Shown piece after piece: positions 1 through 11,843 of a DNA stretch of 64,000 nt; the first letter of the stretch is position 1, and every line of letters begins with the position of its first letter. The position numbers and the translations under genes are program-made. A model generated the notes under the pieces. It did not search any database and was not told the origin of the DNA. It saw only the letters and a program-made list of their open reading frames with translations. The DNA is taken from assembly GCF_022965805.1 (NCBI RefSeq), contig NC_133104.1:20507071-20571070 (forward strand). Reading direction: 5' to 3'. This stretch comes from Primulina eburnea (Eukaryota; Streptophyta; Magnoliopsida; Lamiales; Gesneriaceae).

Positions 1-892
1 CCGTCTGTGGACAATCTCTCTTCATGTGGCCCATCTCACCGCACTTGTAACAAGCACCCGCAACCTTGCGACAACGCTCCGTCGGATGATCCTTCCCGCA
101 GTGCTGACACGGGCCCCTCTTCTTCCCAAAATGGTGAACTCCTCCAGATCCAGAGGAAGAAGAAGTAGATCCAGCCTTCTTAAATGCTTGGGCGCGGGGA
201 CCCAAAGAACTAGTAGGACGAGCAGACTGCATGGCTCGACCTCTCAACAAACTGCCCTCAGCCTGGCGACAACGATTTACAAGGCCCTCATACGATGTCG
301 GATCATCGCAGACAACAACCCGATCATAAATCTCCTGATTGAGGCCCTGAAGAAAATGGTTATACTTGGCTATAGCATTGTCACTGACATGCGGAACATA
401 CGGAAGCAACTCAAAGAACTTCTGCTGATACTCATCAACAGACAAACTTCCCTGCTTCAGATTGATCAACTCAATCGCCTTGGTCTGCAGAAGAGCTGGC
501 GGAAAGTAAAGCAGCATGAAAGCGGCTCGGAAATCGGCCCAAAGAACTCGACCCTGTCGCTGAACTATCGGTGCAGAGGTAGACCTCCACCACTTGCGCG
601 CACCACCCTCCAGCAAGAAATCAAGGGTATCAATCTGCTGCTCCGCCGAGCACTAAAAAGTCTTGAAGCAGCTCTCCATCCTCTCAAGCCAGTTCTCCGC
701 AACATCCGGGGTCTCACCGCCTGAAAGAGGTTTCAGCCCCATCTGCAAGAACCGATGCATACTAAAACTCCGAGGCTCATCACGACGGTGTTGACGATGT
801 TCTCGATGCTCTCGACGACGCTCCCGATCGTCGCGGTCTCCCCAGCGTCCAACGCTGCCATGACTACTAGCATCGTCGTCAAAACCAGACAT
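1..892 (-). pseudogene. Gyp-A gag (Ty3/gypsy), 5' part, one in-frame stop
   Basis: Capsid/nucleocapsid polyprotein of a Ty3/gypsy element; the reading frame runs off the left edge. It opens with ATG at 890-892 (MSGFDDDAS), then an Arg/Asp/His-rich stretch, then the gypsy gag core (PDVAENWLERMESCF). A TAG at 653-655 follows codon 79, and the same frame stays open from there to base 1 with GGARKWW and a KQGSLSVDEY motif, so the lesion is a nonsense mutation rather than a frameshift. Two zinc knuckles lie near the left edge: CQHCGKDHPTERC (CX2CX3HX4C) at about 67-110 and CYKCGEMGHMKRDC (CX2CX4HX4C) at about 11-55. The same pair occurs in Gyp-B, D and E. Clade is probably chromovirus (Tekay-like). 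Protease and pol lie outside the window. Confidence 0.88.
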
Positions 893-962
893 CTCTTAGC
901 TACAAAAGTTACCAGAGATTAAACCCAAAAGAACAGTTCTAAATCCCAAAATCTTAATGCAT

Positions 963-974
963 GCTCTGATACCA
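963..974 (-). promoter_or_regulatory. Gyp-A primer binding site (tRNA-iMet)
   Basis: GCTCTGATACCA on the plus strand is the reverse complement of TGGTATCAGAGC, the perfect plant initiator-Met tRNA primer site. It lies four bases from the LTR end at 979, which fixes the element as minus-strand. Confidence 0.93.
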
Positions 975-1890
975 TAAATGTAGTGACCCGTTCCAGAATC
1001 ACCTACTAATCAGAAATTAAGCATGCAAAATTTAACATTTAAACTGAATCAGGTAAACAGCGGAAAAACAGTAATACAATCCAATCGAATCTGTAAGCAC
1101 AAAATACTTAAACAACCAGATCGAACTAAAATCCAAGAATAAATACCAACAACTATAGGTCAACCTCTGCCAGCTCCCTGTCCACTCCCTCCTGGACCGT
1201 CCAACCTGAGACCTGCCCCATCGAATAGGGTGTCCAAAACAGAGATAAACCGAGGACGTGAGCATAAAACGCTCAGCACCGAAAGCATGAGTATACAAGA
1301 CTATGACATGCATGTATGCAAAATGTACTGGATACCAGGATCTGGGTATATCGAAATACTGCTCAGGTAAATAACGTCAAGGTATGTAGCACTCTGCGCC
1401 GTCGCACCAGGAGGTGGCTCCCATACCAAAATAAACCTGTGGATATACCGGTGACCTGACCACCGTCGGCCAACGGGGTCCAACCATCCACAACAAACGA
1501 GGGCTGAGCACCCTCTCAACAGGCTATCTCAAAAATAGTCAGGCTCAACATGATTATGCAAATGCCGCATAATAAACCATGCATCATAAGACAGATAATA
1601 ATGCAACATATAAACATGCAACACATAGTAAAGCATACTCAATCCTGCTATCTCGGATACTACTTTCGTACCTCAAATCAGTAGATCCTAGCAATCAGTC
1701 CTAGAATCAAGTCTGCGTCCGTAGTCAGCCCACTGATGCCGCTAGCTCCCAACTAGAGCACAGCTCCGCTACAAAACCAGTAGCTCCCCGCTAGTGCCTA
1801 AACCTCGGGAAAAGACTAGAAACCCATCAGAAATGACTAAAACGCTCTGGAACACTCGGAATTGGCGAGTAAAAAGTGAAGCCTCGCGCC

Positions 1891-1900
1891 TCTATTTATA
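1891..1900 (-). promoter_or_regulatory. Gyp-A LTR TATA box
   Basis: Minus-strand TATAAATAGA, close to the plant TATA consensus, directly downstream (in element sense) of the motif array. Transcription would start about 30 bases further, near 1860-1865. Confidence 0.7.
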
Positions 1901-1907
1901 GACAACG

Positions 1908-2168
1908 ATCGGACGATCCGATCCACTTCGGACGATCCGATCCACTGTACACTTCGGACCTTCCGAACCCTTATCGGACGATCCGAACCCTGTATGTCTT
2001 CCACGTGTCCAGACACCTGTCTTCGGACGATCCGAACCCTGATCGGACGATCCGAACTCTGCATGTCTTCCACGTGTCCAGCCACCTGTCTTCGGACGAT
2101 TCGAACCCTCTTCGGACGATCCGAACCCGCTTCGGACGATCCGAACTCTGTTCGGTCCTTCCGATCCC
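1908..2168. repeat. TTCGGACGATCCGAA near-palindrome array in Gyp-A U3
   Basis: About ten copies of a 15-bp near-palindrome, (T/A)TCGGACGATCCGA(A/T), each followed by a short CCC/CTC/CCAC spacer. Two copies are separated by a repeated 30-bp spacer containing CCACGTGTCC, a G-box/ABRE-like core. The array ends about 8 bp from the TATA box. Some copies vary at the centre (CCTT for CGAT) yet keep the outer arms. Confidence 0.9.
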
Positions 2169-2222
2169 ACCGAAATATAATTAATCCAATAATTAACTCA
2201 AATTAGGCATCGGGATACTACA

Positions 2223-3130
2223 CGGCATAACAATACAGTCTTGTAACCCCGTCATTCTTAACATCACAATTATAATACCAGAATTCCTAATAAATCTCAG
2301 TACATCTATAACTTCAGTATCTGTACCTTGTAAAATGAATAACATCATAATTCTGATAGCAATCTCAATCAAATCAACTCTAAAATTCATAACAATGCCA
2401 TAACCAGTCTATTTCTAAATCTGACTTCGATTCTACAATATCTACGTTAGTAGAAACACCATATCTGAATCATGTTCAATTCTAACAACATCATAAATTC
2501 AAATCTTGTCTAAACGTAATGAAACTTACGTCCAGTCGTATCCTGCGTTAATAGGAACACAGTACCGAAGTCGGATTTCAATTCAGATAGACGGTTTACT
2601 CGCAAATCGATTTCGAAGAAAAAGAACAAAGCTTTCCCCCAAACTTTTCGATTTCCTTTGCTATTCTGAATGAGAGACGCTTGTTATATGTATATATATA
2701 TACTCCATGCATGTAGAAAAACGTGGCATACTTCTTCACGCAGCACGTCTCGCGCATATGCGCGGCCACTACTCGCGCATATGCGCGAGACCTACTGTCT
2801 CGGCGAAAATGCTACTCGCGCATATGCGCCATTAATTCCGCGCATATGCGCCACCCCTTCTGGCCTTGCCGCGCATGTGCGCCATCTTCTTCGCGCATAT
2901 GCGCCGCTGCTTCTGCCATCTCCGCGCATGTGCGCCAATACATGCTGCGCATGTGCGCGGGACCTTTCTTGCACACATAATTTTAATTCTTTTCGCGACT
3001 CTCCCGGTCCGATCCGTTCCGTCTATAATCATCTCGATTAATTAAATAAATCATTCCGGATTAATCTCTGATTACAGTAATCATATCCAAAGCATTTCAG
3101 ATTACGATAATTAAATTCACGGGCATTACA
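2223..3130 (-). repeat. Gyp-B 3' LTR, part (split by Gyp-A)
   Basis: 908 bp matching 8038-8943 of Gyp-B's other LTR with about a dozen differences by eye, ending GGGCATTACA before a polypyrimidine run. The rest of this LTR lies beyond Gyp-A, outside the window. It includes TATA-like sequence at 2690-2703 and the palindrome array at 2751-2960. Confidence 0.9.
2751..2960. repeat. GCGCATATGCGC palindrome array, Gyp-B 3' LTR
   Basis: Eight copies of GCGCA(T/C->G variants)TATGCGC: the perfect 12-bp palindrome GCGCATATGCGC in some, GCGCATGTGCGC in others, separated by unrelated 10-20 bp spacers. TATA sequence lies about 50 bp away on the downstream side in element sense. The same array is at 8564-8772. 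Confidence 0.93.
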
Positions 3131-3144
3131 TTTCTCCCCCTCTT
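3131..3144 (-). promoter_or_regulatory. Gyp-B polypurine tract
   Basis: Plus-strand TTTCTCCCCCTCTT (minus-strand AAGAGGGGGAGAAA) directly next to the 3' LTR end; this primes plus-strand DNA synthesis. The same tract is seen in Gyp-C, D and E. Confidence 0.88.
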
Positions 3145-5477
3145 AAATCTGAGTTCGTCCTCGAACTCACCAATTATCAAACCACATCTATCCGAAAATC
3201 TGTATGACAGAGTTTCACATCCAAACTTATTTCACTAGCCAACTCAATCCCATATTACTGGCTATACAACACCCATATACGCCAATTGCAATCTATAACA
3301 AAGCAATACCACCTGTAGTTGCTAATCCATCTTTTTATCCCAATCAAGGACCTATTCCATCTTCGGTTTCAAATACCAATCGTCATCATCCGACATTGGT
3401 TTCCTACATCTATCCATTCTGAATTATCTTGATAACTAGTGCTAACATTCAACACTAGAGTTCTACCCATATCTTTCAATATCTGAACAAGACACTCCGA
3501 CTACCTGTCAATTTGTGAACAATCTGCCAGAGAGAGCTTATGATATAATCTACCACAAGTACACACTTAATCGTAATCATAGTCTGATATACTCTATTCG
3601 AAATCATCATTCTAGTCAATTTGACTATTTCTTTGACAGGGATCTCTGTCATCTAGTTCTATTTGTACATCATCTTTACAACTACTAGATATAGATTGAT
3701 CAATCTATCAATCACGATCATACCATATCCCAATCTGAAGAAAATGGTGGTAATTTCGTTACAAAAGCTATAGAACTGTACTCCCATTTCTATTCAGGAA
3801 TATACTCAGTCGATAATAATCTTCTAATTCCTAGTTTTTGGCTTCTTTTGTTAGCGATCCAGACATATCAGTACCATTTTTACCAACCTTTCAACATAAA
3901 TTGCTGTCCCAACTGATCTCATCTGTCTATACCAACACTATCTGTTCGAATATCATATATTCTGAACCATCTGAATGAAACTGAATCCCTTACTGTGCAT
4001 TTCTGACACTGCCTGAGAGTTCAGATTCGAACTATGCTGTAAAAGATCAGTTAATAACATAAAATAAATAAGAAATACCTACCTGGTATTCGGCTCTAAC
4101 TATCCATATCAAAAACTGGAAACAATTCTGCAACATTCTGATATCACACAATAACCAAACCCTTAGAAAACGCAAAATCATATCGATGTTATATTGATCT
4201 GATCAACAAAATACAGGTCTGAAAATTCTGATCACCGTTCGGGACTACTGTATTTTCCACAAACAACTCTGATACAATTGGAACTGCATAGTATCACACA
4301 CTGAATAATACTTACAATAACATCAACTCAAACTTAGAATAGAAATGTCTTATGCTGATCTAGTGAGTTTAAGAAACTCATAACATAATAAATTCTGGCT
4401 GGCTGACCAAATCTTCATACTGCCCAGATCAACTGCTATATCTCATCTGCAAATAGAATATACTCCCAACCAATATAAAATGTCTCAAATACTGATTTAG
4501 AACAATAACCATACTCAGCAGATGTAAATCAATACAAGAAAAAGATAATCAGAATAAGATAATCTGTCCAAATCAGATAAGAAAGTTCTGACATATCTGA
4601 CATTCTGCTAATTCTGACATTCCTGATACCGCATAGTCTGAATATACACCTGTATCAATAACTGCATTCGGATCCATACCTGACCCATTCCTGTATACAA
4701 TAATCACAGTTCTCGGAATATTTAACCCAGTCTTCAAATATTCAATATAAACAATCAGATGCTGTGGATATATCCCGGAATCATAGATATAACAAGCATA
4801 ATTCTTCAAAATACCCTTGAACACATAATCTGTCAATCTAGAAACAGAACTAAAATGTCTTCAAGAGAAATACACAATCAACTGGATTCTTTAGCCCATA
4901 CTTTAATCTGTCAATTCTTTCAATTCTCTCTGATAGAGAACCCATCTGACATCTTATCTAAGCAAACCCCAGTTAACTATTATATTCCTATCAAATTCTA
5001 GGCTCGATTTCAGTGGATCTACTGGATACATAAGGATGCCATCTGTTCCTTTCTGTAATAATCGAGTCCTAAACCCTAAAATTTTCTAAGGACTTCTAGA
5101 TCGAAAATCCTCATTTATCAACTAGATCTGGTCTTAATCTTACTATTTCTGGAACACATGCTACAATATTTCGGTACTTGTTTAGCATATACATGTCAAT
5201 AATGCAATCCAAATCAGACAATTACAAGTACATCATAATCTAATCCAGTCCCATTCTCATCTAACTGTAGTATATAATATGTCACAGAAATCTCTGATAT
5301 CAACATATTCCTCAACAGCCACGGAATCAATACTACAGTATACACAGACCCAACAGATACAGCATATCTCCATACTACTCATTCACAGATACTCATAACG
5401 AATGTATTAGTATATATCAATACGTATGCCATATAATCATAAAGAATGGTACCTGTTGTAACTACTGGGTCTGTTTT
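3145..5477 (-). pseudogene. Gyp-B decayed pol relic
   Basis: No ORF of pol size. Fragments still align by eye with Gyp-E pol in the expected order: 3690-3890 resembles the integrase core and zinc-finger region (E 31710-31890), and about 4995-5070 resembles the protease-to-RT linker (E 33655-33720). The RT/RNase H stretch expected between them is not recognisable and appears shortened. Stops occur in every frame. The same kind of relic lies in Gyp-C and Gyp-D, while gag is retained, as in TR-GAG type elements. Confidence 0.7.
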
Positions 5478-6410
5478 TCACGCATTGCCACCCGATGGTC
5501 CTGCTCCCCAGAATCTTTGGGAACCCTTCTGAGGACACACTCTAGCAAAATGCCCATGTTGTCCGCAGATATTGCATCTAACAGTCACTCCCTGGCATTG
5601 TTCGGTGGGATGTCTCCCTCCACACCTAGCGCAATAGACTCCAGTACAACTCGGACTGGAACCACTGGAACTGGAGGAACCACTGCCTAACTTCTTGAAC
5701 TGTTTCTTCCGAGCTTTCAGCAAATCTTGCTTTCCACTCGTGCTGCCACGTTCAAATCTCGAAGGGGATTGTGGTGTCTGGGGTTGCTTCACACACAACC
5801 TCGTTAATTGTCGAATCAGACTCTCTTCTGCTCTCTTTGCTTTACTCAAGACATCAGCAAAGTGATAGGATCGCTGCAGATTCATGAATGCAACTATCTC
5901 CGAATTCAATCCTCTAATGAATTGATTCACTACAGCTTCATCATTCCTAGCCATATGAGGAGCAAAACGCAACAGAGTAGAAAATTTAGCAGCATAATCA
6001 TCAATATTCAATTGACCTTGACTTAAATTCTCAAATTCTGCTTTCTTGTCTTCTCGGTACGAGGCGGAGAAAAATCTTTGATAGAATTCAGTCTTGAAGA
6101 CTTCCCACGTGATCACAGTACCACGTAGTGCTAATACTCTTTTGATTGTAATCCACCAACTTCTGGCAGCCTCTTGTAATTGGTGAAATACCAATTTAAC
6201 TCTTTGGTCATCTGTACAATCCAGTAGATCGAACAATATCTCTATGTCCTCAACCCAGTGCTGACACGTTTCAGGCGTCTCTGTACCACTCAGAATCGGC
6301 GGCTGAAATAACTGAAATTCTGCCAACTTGGTTTCCATTGGAGTTGCTGACACATCTATCTGCGGTTCTGGTATATATGGCTGCTCATACGAAGTACTGC
6401 CTGTTTCCAA
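5478..6410 (-). CDS. Gyp-B gag (retrotransposon capsid/nucleocapsid)
   Basis: Open frame of 310 codons: gag core (WVEDIEILFDLL, RSWWITIKRV, FYQRFFSASYREDKKAEF, LSQGQLNIDDYAAKF), a Ser-rich linker, then knuckles CARCGGRHPTEQC and CNICGQHGHFARVC. All zinc ligands are present. The start is damaged: the ATG homologous to that of Gyp-D (minus strand, just right of 6420) is out of frame because of a C7 run, and the codon at 6408-6410 is TTG. The first in-frame ATG is at 6336-6338 (METKLAEF). The frame is otherwise intact although pol is lost. It would make virus-like particles in the cytoplasm if expressed. Confidence 0.85.
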   Translation of the reverse strand: METGSTSYEQPYIPEPQIDVSATPMETKLAEFQLFQPPILSGTETPETCQHWVEDIEILFDLLDCTDDQRVKLVFHQLQEAARSWWITIKRVLALRGTVITWEVFKTEFYQRFFSASYREDKKAEFENLSQGQLNIDDYAAKFSTLLRFAPHMARNDEAVVNQFIRGLNSEIVAFMNLQRSYHFADVLSKAKRAEESLIRQLTRLCVKQPQTPQSPSRFERGSTSGKQDLLKARKKQFKKLGSGSSSSSGSSPSCTGVYCARCGGRHPTEQCQGVTVRCNICGQHGHFARVCPQKGSQRFWGAGPSGGNA

Positions 6411-6779
6411 AATCCTTCGGGGGGGTACATCTGATTACCACAAAAATTAATAACCCAATAATACAATGTTGTGCCAATCCTTTCTGATCATGATCATCTT
6501 ACTGCTGATCATGAATCCGATCTGATTCATATTCAAGAATACATAATACCAATTCAAATCATATAATCAGGTAAACATGTGTCTTTAAGCAGTAACACAT
6601 AGTCTCATGCTAGCACACAATGTCAGTCAACATTAAAATCAATCTCATGCTAGCACACACATGCAAGGAAAGAAAATTCATCTACCCCGCTCATTCTCTT
6701 CTATCTTAATCTAAGTCAGTCTAAAAGATCTATCAGTTCTGACTATCTCAATCTAAAGATCTATCTCTAAAGGATCTTC
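6411..6779 (-). other. Gyp-B untranslated leader
   Basis: 369 bases between primer site and gag. AT-rich, with a repeated phrase, tctcatgctagcacaca, at about 6602 and 6645. No ORF. Similar leaders with the phrase 'tctaccccgctcatt' occur in Gyp-D and Gyp-E. Confidence 0.7.
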
Positions 6780-6791
6780 GCTCTGATACCA
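6780..6791 (-). promoter_or_regulatory. Gyp-B primer binding site (tRNA-iMet)
   Basis: Reverse complement of TGGTATCAGAGC, perfect, five bases from the LTR start at 6797. Confidence 0.93.
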
Positions 6792-6796
6792 CCTGT

Positions 6797-8943
6797 TGTG
6801 GGGACCCGGACGCTAATCATTTTCTTACTCATCTTTTTGGGATTTAATTATCAATTAAGATAAAACAGGGTCTAAAAATTTTTCTTTTTAAATTATAACT
6901 GCGAATGGTAATGGACTCTAAATACTATACATGTCTGTATATAAAAATACAAATTCAGTATTAAAATACAATAATGTACAACCTTCTAATCTAAGGTTCA
7001 CTACTAAAGTTCTAGTAGTAAAATCCAATCTACTGTAAGTCCGGAATCACCACGCTAAACTCGTCTTCTCTCGTCATCTTCTCGACCCTGATCCAGCCCC
7101 ACCTGTTGTCATGCACACATACAAAACACAACAACAGCCGGATAACTCCGGTGAGAATAAATCCCAGTATAAAACATGGTAAGCATGTATATAAACAAAC
7201 TAATTCATAAAACATGCGATCATGTGTAAACACAATATATTTCATAATCTATGAAATTAAGCATGCAACTCAAATCAGATAAACATGCGTATAAACAATC
7301 TAAATCATAAAACATGCTAGCCCAACTGAAAGCAATAACGATGGGTTCCATGATCTAAGAGCCACATCCATATAAGCATGAAGTCCTAATCAAATCATGT
7401 CTAGACTTGACTTGATCTATAACTCTAGGGATCCCGTAATGAATAAGACGTCAATGGCTGTTACCTACTCAACCGATCGTGGTAACTGTACGTCTTATTC
7501 CTAGACTTCGGCCATTGCTGTATCGTGGTGCTACAATAGGACAATGTCTGCTCCTATGTACGATACACCGAACGTCTAGAAGTCTGACAATGACTGTCAA
7601 GACTTTCCTATCTTAACTGCAATGAATAACAATCTGTACACAAAGCATAATCATATTCATAACTGAATATCACAATTATTTTACATGCTTGAATACAATT
7701 CTATAATCAAAGCATAATCAGGTAACAATATAAACAATAATCTAGTATGTGATTTTATTGGGAAACTCAAATTAATCTAATTTGAGTTATGCTTCCCGAA
7801 TATCACATGAATTATACCTTTGTCGTCCCCGTCTGATGAAGACGAAGTCTCGAAGTCGAATTTGTCCATATCTGATCTGAAATGACAATAACCAATACAC
7901 TGTATCAATGTATAATCCAATTCAAAATCTGTCTGGTCAATATCTGAATAAACTACAATCTGATTCATATCAACCATATCACAAGATAACAGAAGCCAAT
8001 ACTGAATCTGATCAATCTGTACCCACTGATGTTTAGACGGCATAACAATACAGTCTTGTAACCCCGTCAGTCTTAACATCACAATTATAATACCAGAATT
8101 CCTAATAAATCTCAGTACATCTTTAACTTCAGTATCTGTACCTTGTAAAATGAATAACACCATAATTCTGATAGCAATCTCAATCAAATCAACTCTAAAA
8201 TTCATAACAATGCCATAACCAGTCTATTTCTAAATCTGACTTCGATTCTACAATATCTACGGTAGTAGAAACACCATATCTGAATCATATTCAATTCTAA
8301 CAACATCATAAATTCAAATCTTGTCTAAACGTAATGAAACTTACGTCCAGTCGTATCCTGCGTTAATAGGAACACAGTACCGAAGTCGGATTTCAATTCA
8401 GATAGACGGTTTACTCGCAAATCGATTTCGAAGAAAAAGAACAAAGCTTTCCCCCAAACTTGTTGATTTCCTTTGCTATTCTGAATGAGAGACGCTTGTT
8501 ATATGTATATATATACTCCATGCATGTAGAAAAACGTGGCATACTTCTTCACGCAGCACGTCTCGCGCATATGCACGGCCACTACTCGCGCATATGCGCG
8601 AGACCTACTGTCTCGGCGAAAATGCTACTCGCGCATATGCGCCATTAATTCCGCGCATATGCGCCACCCCTTCTGGCCTTGCCGCGCATGTGCGCCATCT
8701 TCTTCGCGCATATGCGCCGCTGCTTCTGCCATCTCCGCGCATGTGCGCCAATACATGCTGCGCATGTGCGCGGGACCTTTCTTGCACACATAATTTTAAT
8801 TCTTTTCGCGACTCTCCCGGTCCGATCCGTTCCGTCTATAATCAACTCGATTAATTAAATATATCATTCCGGATTAATCTCTGATTACAGTAATCATATC
8901 CAAAGCATTTCAGATTACGATAATTAAATTCACGGGCATTACA
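6797..8943 (-). repeat. Gyp-B 5' LTR
   Basis: 2,147-bp LTR, TGTGGGGACC...GGGCATTACA. The right end is shown by the switch at 8944 into copia leader sequence. In element sense U3 starts at 8943, with the palindrome array at 8564-8772, a TATA-like run at 8506-8516 and an RY-type CATGCATG at 8519-8526 between them. The target-site copy on this side would be CTTTG. Confidence 0.92.
8564..8772. repeat. GCGCATATGCGC palindrome array, Gyp-B 5' LTR
   Basis: Same eight-copy array as in the 3' LTR; one copy here has GCGCATATGCAC. See the promoter-module finding. Confidence 0.92.
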
Positions 8944-9256
8944 CTTTGATAATCCAAAACACTTTTGGAAATCATAGTCGTCATCGTCGTCGCCGGAGCT
9001 CCGTCGCCGGATTCCGGCCAACCAGCACAAATTTTTTTTTATTAAAACATAGGGGCTGTTCGAAGGGCTGCCCGAAATGGGCAGCCCCTCGGGCAGCCCG
9101 AGGTGCCCGAAATGGGCAGCAACTTGCTGCCCAAAGTTGTCCCCAAAACAGGCCACGATTTGATGTGAAAATTTTTCTCATACGGTTAAAAATTGACCTC
9201 AATATAATATTATGTATATGCTACACAAAATATTATCCTTAGCTCATGATAGCACT
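8944..9256 (-). mobile_element. Cop-L1 5' leader fragment (copia)
   Basis: Matches the reverse complement of the Cop-F leader (16480-16590), including the CCGGAATCCGGCGACGGAGC block, so it is the start of a minus-strand Angela-like element. GGGCAG/CTGCCC hairpins lie at 9055-9135, with a perfect inverted repeat GGGCAGCAA-C-TTGCTGCCC at 9114-9132. The primer site is decayed (gctcatgatagca, 9242-9254). Gyp-B interrupts it at 8943. Confidence 0.78.
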
Positions 9257-9761
9257 TGAAAGAGGATCGATTAAGGTGCTCGAAAGGCAACGGAAGCTCA
9301 AAATTTCGAATTTTTGCAAGAGAAATTCTAGCACCACATGTACTAGGTGTGTAGCAAATACAAAAACACAAAATATGACATTCATAGTGTGTTTAGAAAT
9401 ATAACAATCAATCACAATGAATTGATGATGGCTCCAACCAAGTTGTAAACAACATGGCTCTTGAAAAGATGAACATCTACAAGCTTTCCTTTGAACACTC
9501 CTTGTTCAAAAATCAAGCCCACCACCAACTAGGAAGATCCCCTCATATTTTGCACTAGAAAAATAGGAGGATTTTTTCTTTGAGAAGTAAGAGTTTTTTT
9601 TTTCAACAATTGAAGAACAAAAATTAGGAGAGAATGAGAAACAATTTTCGACCATTGCATGATAGATTGAAGGGGAGGGAGATTAGTCTATGTAGTGTAA
9701 AAAGCTAAAATACTTTTAGCATGCCAAACCTTGATTATTGAAAAAGTAGTCTCCCACCCTT
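9257..9761 (-). repeat. Cop-L1 5' LTR fragment
   Basis: Starts TGAAAGAGGATCG beside the decayed primer site and resembles the first 500 bp of the Cop-H and Cop-F LTRs (reverse strand). It stops at 9761, where a second LTR of the same family begins. Confidence 0.78.
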
Positions 9762-11170
9762 TGAAAGGGGATCGATTAAGGTGTTCTAAAGCGCAACGGA
9801 TGTTCAAAATTTATTTTCTAGCAAGAAAACCGAACACCTCATGTACTAGGATGTGTAGCAAATACAAAAACACAATATGTCATACATAGGGTGTTTAGAA
9901 AATATACCTATCAATCACAAGGATTGATTTTGGCTCCAATTAATTGTAAACAACTTAGATCTTGAAGGAAGACAATCTACAAGTTTCACCTTTCTTTCGG
10001 ACTCCTTTCTTCAAATTAGGCCCACCACTAACAAGGTAGATCCACTCTAATTTTGCACTAGAAAAATTAAAGCATTTTTCTTTGAGAAGTGTGTGCTTTC
10101 ATCAACAATTGAAGAAGAAAAAATGGTGGAGAATCTAGAGTAAAATTTCGTCCATGCTATGTTTAGGATAGAGGGAAGAGAGTTTTTCTTGGTTGTGCAA
10201 AAAGTTGAAGCAAAAAGGTGCATGTGCATGCCATGCAATTAACTCAAAAGTTTTCTCCAACCCTTCACCTCCCTAGCATGCTTTTTACTTGGGCTTGTAA
10301 CAATTACAAGGCTCATGGACTTTAATTTAAATGTCTCAAACATATTTGAGCCCAATTAAACATTATTTGATTTTACTCAAGCCCACTAGTTTAATAATTA
10401 TTTTTAATTGGGCTCTACAAGGCCCAATGTTGTTTAATTAATCCAACACTTGAAATAATTTGGACTCTACTAGGTCTACTATTGTTGAATTAATTCAACA
10501 CTTGAATTAATTTAATTTAGTCCATAATAATGTATATGAAAATCAAAATTTTCAAATACATTACTCGTTTAGCCAACTTTTAATTTAGGAACACTTCCTC
10601 AAATTAAAAGTTACATTCTCCTTATAGAGTCATACTTCTATTTTTATTTACGATTATAAACTCTTTTATAAGCCGTTCAACACATTGAACTATTTTACTT
10701 CTCAACGGGATCTAGAAAGTTAGCACTTGTGTGACTCTCAATGGTTCATTGATACAACTAGCCGTGGGTTCACATCTCCATGTGATTCGGACTAAACATG
10801 TCCTTATACGAGCATACCCCAATTGCTCCATTCTTACTTATCGACTCCTTGATAACAAGAACGTCAAAACTCAAGTCTGATAGTACCCAACCAATCATGT
10901 TAAACGCCTAGCACCATCGCTTACATGATTCCCTAGGTATCAAATGATAGTGCCTACAAGAACTATTCAATTATGGTTAGCGTACAGTACGGTCCCCTCA
11001 ACACATATATTCCTACCGATTCGACAACCATTGGTATATTGAGAGTTGTCAATGTCGATACTATGTGTCATGTTATAATTGCATCGATGATGTAATCTAT
11101 GAAACCCCTTTCATAATTACCACCATACTCTCATCAGAGATTTCATACTACATACACATAGGATATCCAT
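9762..11170 (-). repeat. Cop-L2 LTR, interrupted by Gyp-C
   Basis: Begins TGAAAGGGGATCG and runs collinear with the Cop-H LTR up to the segment ending ggatatccat, where Gyp-C begins at 11171. The LTR is about 65% complete; the remainder would lie past Gyp-C, outside the window. It holds the hairpin module only once (about 10625-10705) instead of twice. The sequence is more diverged than the Cop-F LTRs, so this copy is older. Confidence 0.8.
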
Positions 11171-11843
11171 TGTGGGGACCCGGATGCTAATTCATTCCTT
11201 AATCATCTTTAGGAATATTTCAAACAATTATAATAAACAGGGTCTAAATTTTTTTTTTAAATACCAAGCCGAAATGTAATGTAATTACATTCAAATTACA
11301 TATTAAACATAATATACAATTATTGTATGATCTACAATAATTCAACTAGGTTCAACTACATATCAGTACTGAATCCTAAGTTGCTTCTGAAGCCCGGATC
11401 TCCACGCTATCTAGTCCAGCCTCGTTCTCTTCTTGACCCTGATCCTATCCCACATGTTGTCATGCACACATACAAACAAGACAACAGCCGGATAACTCCG
11501 GTGAGAACTACATTCCCAGTATAAATCATGTTTACATGCAATCATATAAACAATATAAAAGCATATAACAAACAATTCCAACATGTATTAAAATCAGAAC
11601 ATGAATCAATACCATACTAAATCATGTTCTAAACATGTACCCTAATCAGGAACATAATCAATATCAAGAATAACTCCTATTATAAACATGTACCAATATC
11701 AGGAACATAAAGGGACATGAACCATATTCAGGAACATAAATCAACATCAATAAATATAAATCAATATAACTGTAACTCAGACTCGTGACTCTACGTTTTA
11801 GACTAGACTCAATCCTAGCCTAGGGATCCCGATTTCCAGATTT

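Larger units (their letters stand above)
979..2222 (-). repeat. Gyp-A 5' LTR
   Basis: 1,244-bp LTR with inverted ends TGTAGT...ACTACA, beginning next to the primer site. The right boundary is confirmed because Gyp-B LTR sequence resumes at 2223, matching 8038 onward in Gyp-B's other LTR. The insertion is therefore inside Gyp-B's 3' LTR. The left target-site copy is outside the window; the right one would be CGGCA (2223-2227). U3 holds a motif array (1908-2168) and a TATA box. Confidence 0.9.

Noticed and set aside
26..724. 232-codon plus-strand ORF
   Set aside because: It lies opposite Gyp-A gag, whose minus frame has gag and zinc-knuckle motifs; the plus-strand product resembles nothing.
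2670..3041. Short ORFs on both strands over the palindrome arrays (also 8460-8854, 1837-2206, 36960-37229)
   Set aside because: Open frames arise because the repeat unit lacks stops in several frames; no domain, no conservation beyond the DNA repeat.
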